The notes beneath the pieces are model-generated. The model saw only the letters and a list, made by a program, of their open reading frames with translations. It did not search any database and was not told the DNA's origin. From NCBI GenBank assembly GCA_946623125.1, contig CAMOQR010000010.1, positions 1 to 42,813 on the forward strand: DNA of 42,813 nucleotides, in the 5' to 3' direction. Source of the DNA: an uncultured Caryophanales bacterium. GTDB taxonomy: Bacteria; Bacillota_I; Bacilli_A; RF39; UBA660. Made by a program: the position numbers and the translations under genes. Within the stretch, counting starts at the first letter, position 1; each line of letters starts with the position of its first letter. Of this stretch, positions 32,450 to 40,077 are shown one piece after another.

Positions 32450-33139
32450 ATGGCTAAAAAAGTTGTTAAAAAAACAAGAATTAAACTATTCAATTTATTG
32501 CTAGTTCTTCTTATTTTAACAGGACTATTTTTTGGTGTAAAATTTTTATTTCAAATTCCTATTCAAAATATTATAATAGTTGGAAATCAATATTTAGAAG
32601 ATGATTATATTCTAAATCTTACTGATATTGGGGATTATCCTTCTTTTTTATTAACTCCCATCCATTCTAATGAGGAAAAAATTTCAAAATCTAATTATAT
32701 TGATTCTTGTAAGATTCGAAAGAAGTGGGGTTTTTTATTAGAAATAGAGATTAATGAGAATCGTGCTTTATTTTATGATATGAATCAAGAAAAGTTTGTT
32801 TTTAATAATGGTGAAAGTGTTGAAAAAGATGATATTTCACGTTCTTTTCGTGTTCCTAGATTATTAAATTATGTACCTGATAAAAAGTTTAAAAAGTTTT
32901 TAAAAGGAATGGGTAATATAAAAAATGATATTTTATCTAAGATTAGTGATATTGAATATCAACCAAATGATTATGATAAAGATCGTTTCTTATTATATAT
33001 GGATGATGGAAATATGGTATATCTTACTTTGACTAAGTTTAAGATGATAAATCAGTATAATAATGTATTATCTCAATTAGAAAATCATAAGGGTATTTTG
33101 TATTTAGATTCTGGAAATCATTTTCAAATTAAGGAGTAG
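32450..33139 (+). CDS. ftsQ: Cell-division protein FtsQ/DivIB
   Basis: A bitopic divisome protein of 229 residues from ATG 32450. The track start is an upstream TTG inside murB. It has a short basic cytoplasmic tail (AKKVVKKTRIKLF), a TM at ~12-34, and then the POTRA domain beginning PIQNIIIVGNQYLEDDYILNLTDI. A beta domain follows, with FRVPRLLNYV and a C-terminal DGNMVYLTLTKF. It is shorter than B. subtilis DivIB in both the cytoplasmic and the C-terminal tails. Shine-Dalgarno GGGAG. It is followed after 2 nt by a GT-C membrane protein instead of ftsA. Confidence 0.88.
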   Translation: MAKKVVKKTRIKLFNLLLVLLILTGLFFGVKFLFQIPIQNIIIVGNQYLEDDYILNLTDIGDYPSFLLTPIHSNEEKISKSNYIDSCKIRKKWGFLLEIEINENRALFYDMNQEKFVFNNGESVEKDDISRSFRVPRLLNYVPDKKFKKFLKGMGNIKNDILSKISDIEYQPNDYDKDRFLLYMDDGNMVYLTLTKFKMINQYNNVLSQLENHKGILYLDSGNHFQIKE

Positions 33140-33141
33140 TT

Positions 33142-34446
33142 ATGTGTATTATAAAAAAAATAGTTCCATATGTTTTTCTTTATTGTTTTATCTTACTTTG
33201 TCTAATTTTATTTGGATATAATAATACGGATAATATTTGGAATTTTGGTATGGCATTTGCGATACGGAATGGAGAAATTCCTTATGTAGATTTTAATATT
33301 ATTACAACACCACTTTATGCTTTTTGCATGAGTCTTTTTTTGTTATTTAAAAAGAGTTATTTCTTATTTTTAATGGGCCAATCTTTTTTATGTGTTTGTT
33401 TTTTTTCTCTTATTTATAAAATGATTGGTAAAAAGATTGTTTTTTTAATTCCTATTATTTTTTTATCTTCTTGTTACATGATTTTTCCGAATTATAATTT
33501 TTTAGTTACTTTTTTTATTTTGCTTCTTATTTATTATGATTCAAAAAATGGTAATGATTATTGGATTGGATTTTTATTAGGATTATTGTTTCTTACTAAA
33601 CATACCATAGGTTTTGTTTTTATTGTCTTTTCCCTTATTTCTACTTTTTCTACTTCTAAGAGTTGGAAGAGAGTATTAGGGTGTATTGTTCCTTTGTTTT
33701 TCTTCTTTTTCTATTTAGTTTTTACAAATTCTCTTTCTTCTTTTATCAATCTATCCATTATGGGGTTATTTGATTTTGGACATGATAATGGAGGCGTTTT
33801 ATATTTTTTCCTTATTTTATCATTTTTCATTTTCCTTTATACTATTTATCATTTTTATAAAGAACCTAAAAATAAAAACAATTATTATTTATTTGCCAGT
33901 ATAAGTTTTGTTTTTCCTATTTGTGATTTTTTTCATTTTAATTATTTATTATTGATATTTTTTGTTCTTTTTCTATCTCGAAAGGATTTTGTTTTAAAAA
34001 AATATTATTATATCTCTTATATTTTTGTATTATTTTTCTTTATTTTAAATATTCGTAATAATATTGATACTTATCGATCTTTTTCTTTTTCTTCTCTTCC
34101 ACATTTTGAGGGATTGGTTGTGACGAGGGAGTTAGATTCTTATTTAAGAATGGTAAAAAGTCAATATCAAAAAAGAAAAAACTCTGTGATGATTAGTATG
34201 TCTAATATGATTTTTGATGTATCTCTTGATCATAAAATCACATATTTTGATATTCCTTTATATGGTAATTTTGGATATCATGGAGTAGATTCTATGATTT
34301 TAAAAATAGAAGATATGCATGATACTTATTTTTATATTCAAGATAGTCATAATGTTCAATTTTGTATTGAACTAAATCAGTATATTAGAAAACATTATGA
34401 ATTAATTGATAAAATAGAGGGGTATGAAATTTATTATAAAAAATAA
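33142..34446 (+). CDS. GT-C-fold-like polytopic membrane glycosyltransferase
   Basis: A 434-residue protein with about 10 hydrophobic segments and a ~100-residue C-terminal soluble part. After TM1 comes NTDNIWNFGMAFAIRNGEIPYVDFNIITTPLY. That resembles the first outer loop of ArnT/PMT-type GT-C enzymes, with an acidic residue after TM1 and a G-x-x-PY-x-DF motif. The soluble C-terminus is also as in that superfamily. It probably transfers a sugar from a polyprenyl-phosphate donor outside the membrane; donor and acceptor are unknown. It begins 2 nt after ftsQ with Shine-Dalgarno AAGGAGTAG, so it is cotranscribed with murG-murB-ftsQ. Confidence 0.7.
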   Translation: MCIIKKIVPYVFLYCFILLCLILFGYNNTDNIWNFGMAFAIRNGEIPYVDFNIITTPLYAFCMSLFLLFKKSYFLFLMGQSFLCVCFFSLIYKMIGKKIVFLIPIIFLSSCYMIFPNYNFLVTFFILLLIYYDSKNGNDYWIGFLLGLLFLTKHTIGFVFIVFSLISTFSTSKSWKRVLGCIVPLFFFFFYLVFTNSLSSFINLSIMGLFDFGHDNGGVLYFFLILSFFIFLYTIYHFYKEPKNKNNYYLFASISFVFPICDFFHFNYLLLIFFVLFLSRKDFVLKKYYYISYIFVLFFFILNIRNNIDTYRSFSFSSLPHFEGLVVTRELDSYLRMVKSQYQKRKNSVMISMSNMIFDVSLDHKITYFDIPLYGNFGYHGVDSMILKIEDMHDTYFYIQDSHNVQFCIELNQYIRKHYELIDKIEGYEIYYKK

Positions 34447-34454
34447 ATTGTTTA

Positions 34455-34463
34455 TGATATACT
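34455..34463 (+). promoter_or_regulatory. Extended -10 promoter of the envelope module
   Basis: TGaTATACT lies 22 nt before the 47-aa gene, in the only gap (39 nt) between the GT-C gene and the rest of the module. Confidence 0.55.
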
Positions 34464-34485
34464 AAAAAAGTAGGATGTGATTTAT

Positions 34486-34629
34486 ATGTATTTTGATCCA
34501 GGAACTGGAAGTTTAGTAATTCAATTGTTATTAGCCTTTTTTGCATCTATTGGTGCTTTTTTTGCTTTTTTTCGTACGAAAATAAAAGGATTATTTCATA
34601 GAAAAGATGATGAAAATGAAAAAAAATAG
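34486..34629 (+). CDS. 47-aa membrane protein with FDPGTGS motif
   Basis: A small gene absent from the ORF track. It starts ATG 34486 with Shine-Dalgarno AGTAGGATGTG. It encodes MYFDPGTGSLVIQ, a TM with repeated Phe/Ala (~10-30), then a basic-acidic cytoplasmic tail (RTKIKGLFHRKDDENEKK). The N-terminal Y-x-DPGTGS motif is shared by small membrane proteins I have seen encoded beside polysaccharide and membrane-sulfatase genes; their function is not established. Its last 23 nt overlap the start of the methyltransferase gene, so the two are translationally coupled. The conserved motif, good Shine-Dalgarno and promoter argue for a real gene. Confidence 0.8.
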   Translation: MYFDPGTGSLVIQLLLAFFASIGAFFAFFRTKIKGLFHRKDDENEKK

Positions 34630-35980
34630 AGACTTTTCTTCTTTCAGAGATCCTTCTGGATATATCTATTATCAAGATGGGGTTGTTATGAGATATATAT
34701 ATCCCTGTTATTTTAAACAATATGATCATTTGATGAGGAGTGGATTATATCAAGAATTAGTTGAGAAGGGGCTTTTAATACCTCATGAAGAAGTAGAAAG
34801 AGATTCTAATCACATTCTTTTGAAAGTTCAAAAGATTCCTTTTATTTCTTATTCTTATGAATGGGTTTTTGAACAATTAAAAGATGCTGCTTTATTAACT
34901 CTTTCCGTTTTACAAATTTCTTTAAAGTATGGAATGATTTTAAAAGACTGTAGTAGTTATAATGTACAGTTTTTAAAGGGAAAAGCAATTTTTATCGATA
35001 CCTTATCTTTTGATTTTTATCAAGATAATATGCCTTGGTTATCTTATGGACAGTTTAGTAGACATTTTCTTGCTCCTTTAATTTTAATGAAATATGTCGA
35101 TTATCGATTAAACTCTCTTATGAAAAATTATATTGACGGAATTCCTTTAGATTTATGTTCTCATTTATTAGGAAGAAGAGGGGGATTTATTGGATATTCT
35201 CATATAAAATTACAGAATAAGAGTATACAAAATCATCAAATGGATGGTAGAGAAGAAGTACCTCAAGTTCATATTTCTAAAAAGTCTTTATTTCAGATGA
35301 TTCAAATGGTAGAAAGACAAATTAAAAGACTTTCTTTAAAAGATTTTTCTAGTGAATGGGATGACTATTATCAAAATTCGAATTATTTTGATGCGATGAA
35401 TGAAAAGAAAAGAATTATTTCTGAAATGTGTCAGAAAATAAGTATATCAGATGATTCTCTTTCTTTTGATTTAGGGGGGAATGATGGAAGATTTTCTTCT
35501 TTGATATATCATATTTTTCATAATCATGTTGTATCTTTTGATATTGATTCAAATGCAGTTAGTCGCAATTATTTAAAGAATAAGGAAAAACAAACTTCTA
35601 TTTTACCTCTTGTTATGGATTTTACAAATCCATCTAGTGGGATAGGATTTGCAAATTGTGAAAGAATGAGTTTTATGGAAAGAGGAGGAGCATCTCTTAC
35701 TTTAGTTTTAGCCTTTCTTCATCATTTAGTGATTTCTAATAACTTATCTTTTGAAATGGTATCTCATTTTCTTTCGTCTATTACGCATTATCTTATTATT
35801 GAATTTGTACCTAAAGAGGATTCTCAAGTACAATTACTTTTAAAAACAAGAGAAGATATTTTTAAAGATTATGATATTCAGCATTTCAAAGATGTATTTT
35901 CAAATGATTTTAATATTTTAGAAGAGGTTTTAATTCCTAACACGAAAAGGACTTTATTCTTAATGGAGGTTTTGAAATGA
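34607..35980 (+). CDS. SAM-dependent methyltransferase with N-terminal kinase-like region (NoeA-type)
   Basis: A 457-residue soluble protein. The N-terminal ~200 residues have a kinase-like catalytic pattern: YSYEWVFEQLKDAALLTL, then LKDCSSYNVQF (D114, N119) and FIDTLSF (D131). This arrangement is seen in proteins annotated as NoeA-like class I methyltransferases. The C-terminal part is a Rossmann methyltransferase with SAM motif I, FDLGGNDGRFSSL (287-299), and VSFDIDSNAV. The acceptor is unknown; surface glycans are a reasonable guess from the neighbours. It starts inside the 47-aa gene, and its stop overlaps the sulfatase start (ATGA). Confidence 0.75.
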   Translation: MMKMKKNRDFSSFRDPSGYIYYQDGVVMRYIYPCYFKQYDHLMRSGLYQELVEKGLLIPHEEVERDSNHILLKVQKIPFISYSYEWVFEQLKDAALLTLSVLQISLKYGMILKDCSSYNVQFLKGKAIFIDTLSFDFYQDNMPWLSYGQFSRHFLAPLILMKYVDYRLNSLMKNYIDGIPLDLCSHLLGRRGGFIGYSHIKLQNKSIQNHQMDGREEVPQVHISKKSLFQMIQMVERQIKRLSLKDFSSEWDDYYQNSNYFDAMNEKKRIISEMCQKISISDDSLSFDLGGNDGRFSSLIYHIFHNHVVSFDIDSNAVSRNYLKNKEKQTSILPLVMDFTNPSSGIGFANCERMSFMERGGASLTLVLAFLHHLVISNNLSFEMVSHFLSSITHYLIIEFVPKEDSQVQLLLKTREDIFKDYDIQHFKDVFSNDFNILEEVLIPNTKRTLFLMEVLK

Positions 35981-37527
35981 AAAATAAATATTTTTCAGTT
36001 TTTACAATTCTTCCTGTTTTGTTTTCTTTTACTTGTCTTTTGTTCTTATATACTTCTAATTTTTCTATTAATGGTGCAAGTTATGAGATATTTTTTGTTG
36101 AAGTTCTTAAAGTGTTCTTCTTATTTTTTATGATACATATACTTTTCTATTTTATCATGTCTCGTTTTTCTTTCTTTCCTCATTTTCTTCTTTATTTTGA
36201 ATTGCTTTTTATTCTGTTTTTTTTCTTAAAATTTCCTGTATGGATTTTATTCCTTTCTTTTTTTATTCTTTTATCTTTTAAAAAAGTATCTGTTACGTTT
36301 TCTGCTTTTTTTGATGCTTTTACTACTATTTTTTCTATTATGACGTGTTTTTTATTTCTTTATCATTTTGGATTATCCCTTTATTATATTGCATCTTTTC
36401 ATAATAGAGAAAAAGTAGTAGAACCACAGTATCCTACTAATATTGATTCTTCTCTTCCTAGTCCTAATATTTATTGGATTCATATGGATGGAATGCCTAG
36501 TCTTTCTTTTATGGAAAAGTATTATGATGCTTCTTATCCTGAGTTTACTAACTTTTTAGAAGAGCATCAGTTTCGTACTTCATTTGATTCATCTCTTCAA
36601 GTAGGTCATCATACTTTAACTTCTTTGGCTGCTATGTATAATCCTAATTATTATGATTCTTTTTTGAAGAGTTATTTAAAAGAACTTGATGATTGTTCTA
36701 TCAAGCATTGCAAAGTGAAGGATACAGTTTCTTTTGATGAGATTACTTATCATAGACTTTATAATGAGATGTTTCATGCTTTTCAAAAGAAGGGATATTC
36801 TATTGTTTCTGTTACAGAATTTAATCAATATACTTCTTTTTTAAGTGATTATACTTATGATCTTTCTTCTTTAAATGCTTCTTTTATTCCTAAGTATTCT
36901 CATATTTCGGACGAAGATACATTTTCTTATATTTATGATAGTCATTTTCATTCTTTTATTCAAAATATATTTGGTTATTCTTATCCTTTAAAGAATTATA
37001 CTTCTCAAAAAGTAAAATATTCTAATTTTTCTGCATATCCATTTATTTCTAAAAGTTCTTATTTACCAGTGCGTGCTGCCCTTAGTGGGATTGAGGATAG
37101 TAAATTATCTCTTTCAAATCCTAGGTTTACTTTTATTGACCAATCTATTATGCATCTTAATTGGAATTATGATGAGAATGGTAAAAAAATTGGGGATCAT
37201 AATACCAATTTAGATGATTTTTTGGGGAATTATACTTATACATTGAAATTATTAGAAGAGATGATTTTATATATTCAAGATAGGGATCCTTCTAGTGTTA
37301 TTATTATTCAGGGGGATCATGGAATTCATTTTTTAGATGAAAAAACTTTAATGAATTATTTCCATATTAGTAGAGAAGAGACTCTTTCTTTTAGAAATTC
37401 TGTTATGAGTGCTTGCTTTATTCCAGATAAATCTTTGGATAATCAAAAGATACTTGATAATCCTTTAAATATTAGTAGATATTTAATAAATCATTATGTT
37501 GGAAATAATTATGAATACCTCAAATAA
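35977..37527 (+). CDS. Membrane sulfatase/phosphotransferase-family protein (alkaline phosphatase superfamily)
   Basis: A 516-residue protein with about four N-terminal TMs (to ~140) and then a large outer catalytic domain. NIYWIHMDGMPS (metal ligand D171) and VGHHTLTSLAAMYNPNYY (candidate nucleophile T213 or T215) match the sulfatase/LTA-synthase fold. IIIQGDHGIHF near the C-terminus supplies the later Asp-His metal ligands. Members of this type transfer phosphoglycerol or phosphoethanolamine, or cut sulfate, on surface polymers. It is too short in TMs and too divergent to call LtaS. It is coupled to the methyltransferase by ATGA overlap and is the last gene before ftsA. Confidence 0.78.
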   Translation: MKNKYFSVFTILPVLFSFTCLLFLYTSNFSINGASYEIFFVEVLKVFFLFFMIHILFYFIMSRFSFFPHFLLYFELLFILFFFLKFPVWILFLSFFILLSFKKVSVTFSAFFDAFTTIFSIMTCFLFLYHFGLSLYYIASFHNREKVVEPQYPTNIDSSLPSPNIYWIHMDGMPSLSFMEKYYDASYPEFTNFLEEHQFRTSFDSSLQVGHHTLTSLAAMYNPNYYDSFLKSYLKELDDCSIKHCKVKDTVSFDEITYHRLYNEMFHAFQKKGYSIVSVTEFNQYTSFLSDYTYDLSSLNASFIPKYSHISDEDTFSYIYDSHFHSFIQNIFGYSYPLKNYTSQKVKYSNFSAYPFISKSSYLPVRAALSGIEDSKLSLSNPRFTFIDQSIMHLNWNYDENGKKIGDHNTNLDDFLGNYTYTLKLLEEMILYIQDRDPSSVIIIQGDHGIHFLDEKTLMNYFHISREETLSFRNSVMSACFIPDKSLDNQKILDNPLNISRYLINHYVGNNYEYLK

Positions 37528-37530
37528 TAT

Positions 37531-37558
37531 TTGCAAAAATAATAAAATATTGTATAAT
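37531..37558 (+). promoter_or_regulatory. Promoter of ftsA-ftsZ
   Basis: TTGCAA (37531-37536), a 16-bp spacer, then TATAAT (37553-37558), right after the sulfatase stop. ftsAZ thus has its own promoter, independent of the murG unit. Confidence 0.65.
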
Positions 37559-37584
37559 TAATTTTAAGGTAGGAGATGAGGATT

Positions 37585-38820
37585 GTGAGCGATGTTTATA
37601 CTGGTATTGATTTAGGTACAGATAGCATTAAAATCATAGTTTGTGAAAAATTTCATGATCAATATCATGTGTTGGCAACTCATTGTGCATCATCTGCTGG
37701 CATTAAAGATGGATTTGTTGTTGATATGAAGTCTTGTGTTAATAGTGTGAAAAATGCTGTTAAAAATGCAAATGATCTTTTGGGAATTGCTATTAATAAA
37801 GTGGTTTGTTGTGTTCCTCCAAAAGATTGTAAGATGGATATTGTAAGTGGTTCGTGTTCTGTAGTAGATTATAATGAAATAACAGGACTTGATGTTAGTA
37901 ATGTATTGTTGGATGCTTTGAAAAAAGTAAATCTTACAAATGATGAATTGGTTACTGCTATGCCTATACATTTTACGATTGATGATGATGTTGTTGTTCA
38001 TGATCCTAAAGGTATGCATGGTAGTGTTTTAAATGCTAAAGTTGTTGTAAGTACTACGCCGAAAGAGCCTTTATATCGTATTTTAGAAGTATTGAAGTTA
38101 AGTGGTTTAGAAACTGTTGATATTTGTTATTCTTCTTTTGGGGATTATTATTCTTTGGCAGATAAGAAGTATGATGAATTGGTTGGTGCGATTATTAATA
38201 TTGGGGAAGAATCTACCAATGTTTCTGTGTTTAATCGTGGAATTCAAATAAAAAATGGAGTTTTACCTGTAGGAAGTAAAAACGTTGATAAAGATTTAAT
38301 GTATGCATTTAAGGCTAAATTAAGTGATTGTCGAGAGTTAAAAGAAGAGTTTGCAATTTCTGTTTCTGCTTTGGCTAGTGAGGATGATATTTGGGATTTG
38401 ACAGTTGATAATAATGAGGTAAAAAAAGTTTCTCAATTGTCTGTTTCTAAGGTAGTTGAGGCGCGTGTTCGTGAAATTTTAAAACTTGCCAAAAATGAAA
38501 TAAAAAACTTAACAAATAGAGAAATACGTTATATAATGATAACAGGTGGCTTAAGCGAATTGGCTGGTTTTTCTACTTTGGTAGAACAGGAATTTGGTTT
38601 CGTTGCTAAAGTAGGAAATATTCCTATAATTGGAATTCGACATAATAAGTTTAGTAGTTGTTTTGGAATTATTAAATTTTTTAATGATAAATTGGAATTA
38701 AGAGGAAAAGATTATAACATGTTTACGAAGGAAGAGTTGGAGTCTATAATGTTATCTTCCCGCGATATGTCTGGAAATAACCTAACTAGTAAAATGTTTG
38801 ATCATTATTTTGATGATTAG
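37585..38820 (+). CDS. ftsA: Cell-division protein FtsA
   Basis: Actin-like protein that links FtsZ to the membrane. About 411 residues. The N-terminal phosphate motif is [17 protein letters not shown], a 1C (SHS2) domain follows around ~85-165, and the C-terminal ATPase half has [13 protein letters not shown] and [13 protein letters not shown]. Two starts are possible: ATG 37576, which directly abuts GGAG, and GTG 37585 with better spacing from AGGAG; I prefer GTG. The C-terminus ends [11 protein letters not shown], acidic, unlike the basic amphipathic membrane-targeting helix usual for FtsA. ftsZ follows 11 nt later. Confidence 0.93.
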   Translation: MSDVYTGIDLGTDSIKIIVCEKFHDQYHVLATHCASSAGIKDGFVVDMKSCVNSVKNAVKNANDLLGIAINKVVCCVPPKDCKMDIVSGSCSVVDYNEITGLDVSNVLLDALKKVNLTNDELVTAMPIHFTIDDDVVVHDPKGMHGSVLNAKVVVSTTPKEPLYRILEVLKLSGLETVDICYSSFGDYYSLADKKYDELVGAIINIGEESTNVSVFNRGIQIKNGVLPVGSKNVDKDLMYAFKAKLSDCRELKEEFAISVSALASEDDIWDLTVDNNEVKKVSQLSVSKVVEARVREILKLAKNEIKNLTNREIRYIMITGGLSELAGFSTLVEQEFGFVAKVGNIPIIGIRHNKFSSCFGIIKFFNDKLELRGKDYNMFTKEELESIMLSSRDMSGNNLTSKMFDHYFDD

Positions 38821-38831
38821 GAGGAAATGAT

Positions 38832-39971
38832 ATGATAGGCGGATTAGAAATGGATCAATTGGCCAAGATTAAGGTTATTGGTTTAGGTGGCGGTGGTGGA
38901 AATGCCGTTAATCGAATGATAGAGTCTGGTGTTAAGGGCGTTGAGTTTATTGCTGCTAACACTGATTTACAAGTTTTAAATACATCTAAGGCTGATGTTA
39001 AAATTCAAATTGGCGCTACTTTAACAGATGGCCTTGGTGCTGGTGGAAAGCCTGAAGTTGGAAAAGAATCTGCAGTTGAATCTAAAAAAGAGATTGAGGA
39101 TGCTTTGAGTGGTGCTGATATGGTTTTTATCACTGCTGGAATGGGTGGTGGAACTGGAACCGGTGCTGCTAGTATTGTTGCAGAAATTGCTCAAGGTTTA
39201 GGTGCTTTAACTGTTGCAATTGTTACAAAGCCATTTTCTTTTGAAGGAAAGAGAAGAATGGATAATGCTTTGGCTGGAATTGAAGAGTTAAGAAAACATG
39301 TTGATACTTTAATTGTTATTCCAAATGATCGTTTACGTGAGATTATTGATAAATCTACTCCAATGTTAGAGGCATTTAAAGAGGTTGATAATGTTCTTCG
39401 TCGTGGTGTTCAATCTATTTCTGATTTGATTGCTGTTGTTGGACTTGTTAACTTGGATTTTGCAGATGTTAAAGCAATTATGGAAAAATCTGGACGTGCC
39501 ATTATTGGTATCGGTATTGGTATGGGAGAGGATCGTGCATTAGAGGCTGCAAAGCAGGCTGTTTCTTCTCCATTGCTAGAACAATCTATTGAAGGTGCAA
39601 CGGATGCTATTATTAATATTACTGGTGGTGTTAATTTAACGTTGTTTGAGGCTGAACAGGCTGCAGAGGTTGTTCGTAGTGCTGCTAATACAGATATTAA
39701 TACTATTTTTGGATCTGTTATTAATGAAAATTTAAGTGATGAAGTTATTGTAACTGTTATTGCTACAGGATTTGATAAGAAGAAGCAACAAGAGGCTGTT
39801 AATGCTACTCCTGTTGTTCCTACTACTTCTCCTGCTGCTCAAAGTGGTCGTAGAAGTGTTCCTTCTCGTGAGGATTATTCTTATCAACCAGAAATATTAC
39901 AAGATGATGTTCCTACAAGTAATAGTGGTGAGTTGGAAATTCCATCTTTCTTACGTGATCGTAATTTTTAA
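38832..39971 (+). CDS. ftsZ: Cell-division GTPase FtsZ
   Basis: Tubulin homologue forming the Z-ring. It has 379 residues. The tubulin signature is [12 protein letters not shown], preceded by [15 protein letters not shown]. The T7 loop region is [12 protein letters not shown]. The C-terminal linker (~315-367) is short and Thr/Ser/Pro-rich, and the conserved tail peptide is [12 protein letters not shown], which should bind FtsA and other partners. Start ATG 38832 with Shine-Dalgarno GAGGAAATGAT. Cotranscribed with ftsA and followed by a clear terminator. Confidence 0.98.
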   Translation: MIGGLEMDQLAKIKVIGLGGGGGNAVNRMIESGVKGVEFIAANTDLQVLNTSKADVKIQIGATLTDGLGAGGKPEVGKESAVESKKEIEDALSGADMVFITAGMGGGTGTGAASIVAEIAQGLGALTVAIVTKPFSFEGKRRMDNALAGIEELRKHVDTLIVIPNDRLREIIDKSTPMLEAFKEVDNVLRRGVQSISDLIAVVGLVNLDFADVKAIMEKSGRAIIGIGIGMGEDRALEAAKQAVSSPLLEQSIEGATDAIINITGGVNLTLFEAEQAAEVVRSAANTDINTIFGSVINENLSDEVIVTVIATGFDKKKQQEAVNATPVVPTTSPAAQSGRRSVPSREDYSYQPEILQDDVPTSNSGELEIPSFLRDRNF

Positions 39972-39993
39972 AAGGCTTATGCCTTTTTTTTTA
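39970..39993 (+). terminator. ftsAZ terminator
   Basis: 7-bp stem AAAAGGC / GCCTTTT with a TTAT loop and a T9 run. It starts at the ftsZ stop codon. Confidence 0.85.
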
Positions 39994-40077
39994 CGTAAAC
40001 TTTTATTTCTTCTAAATTTTTTCTTTTTTTTTACTACTTATAAATATATAATAAAATTAGAATATGGGATGGTGTTT

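Noticed and set aside
37690-38019. Minus-strand ORF of 109 aa
   Set aside because: Antisense to ftsA with low-complexity Ile/Asn content and no ribosome site.
39760-40077. First ~106 residues of the long ORF 39760-42666
   Set aside because: They read a different frame of ftsZ and run across the ftsZ terminator. The real gene starts at ATG 40078 with a signal peptide.
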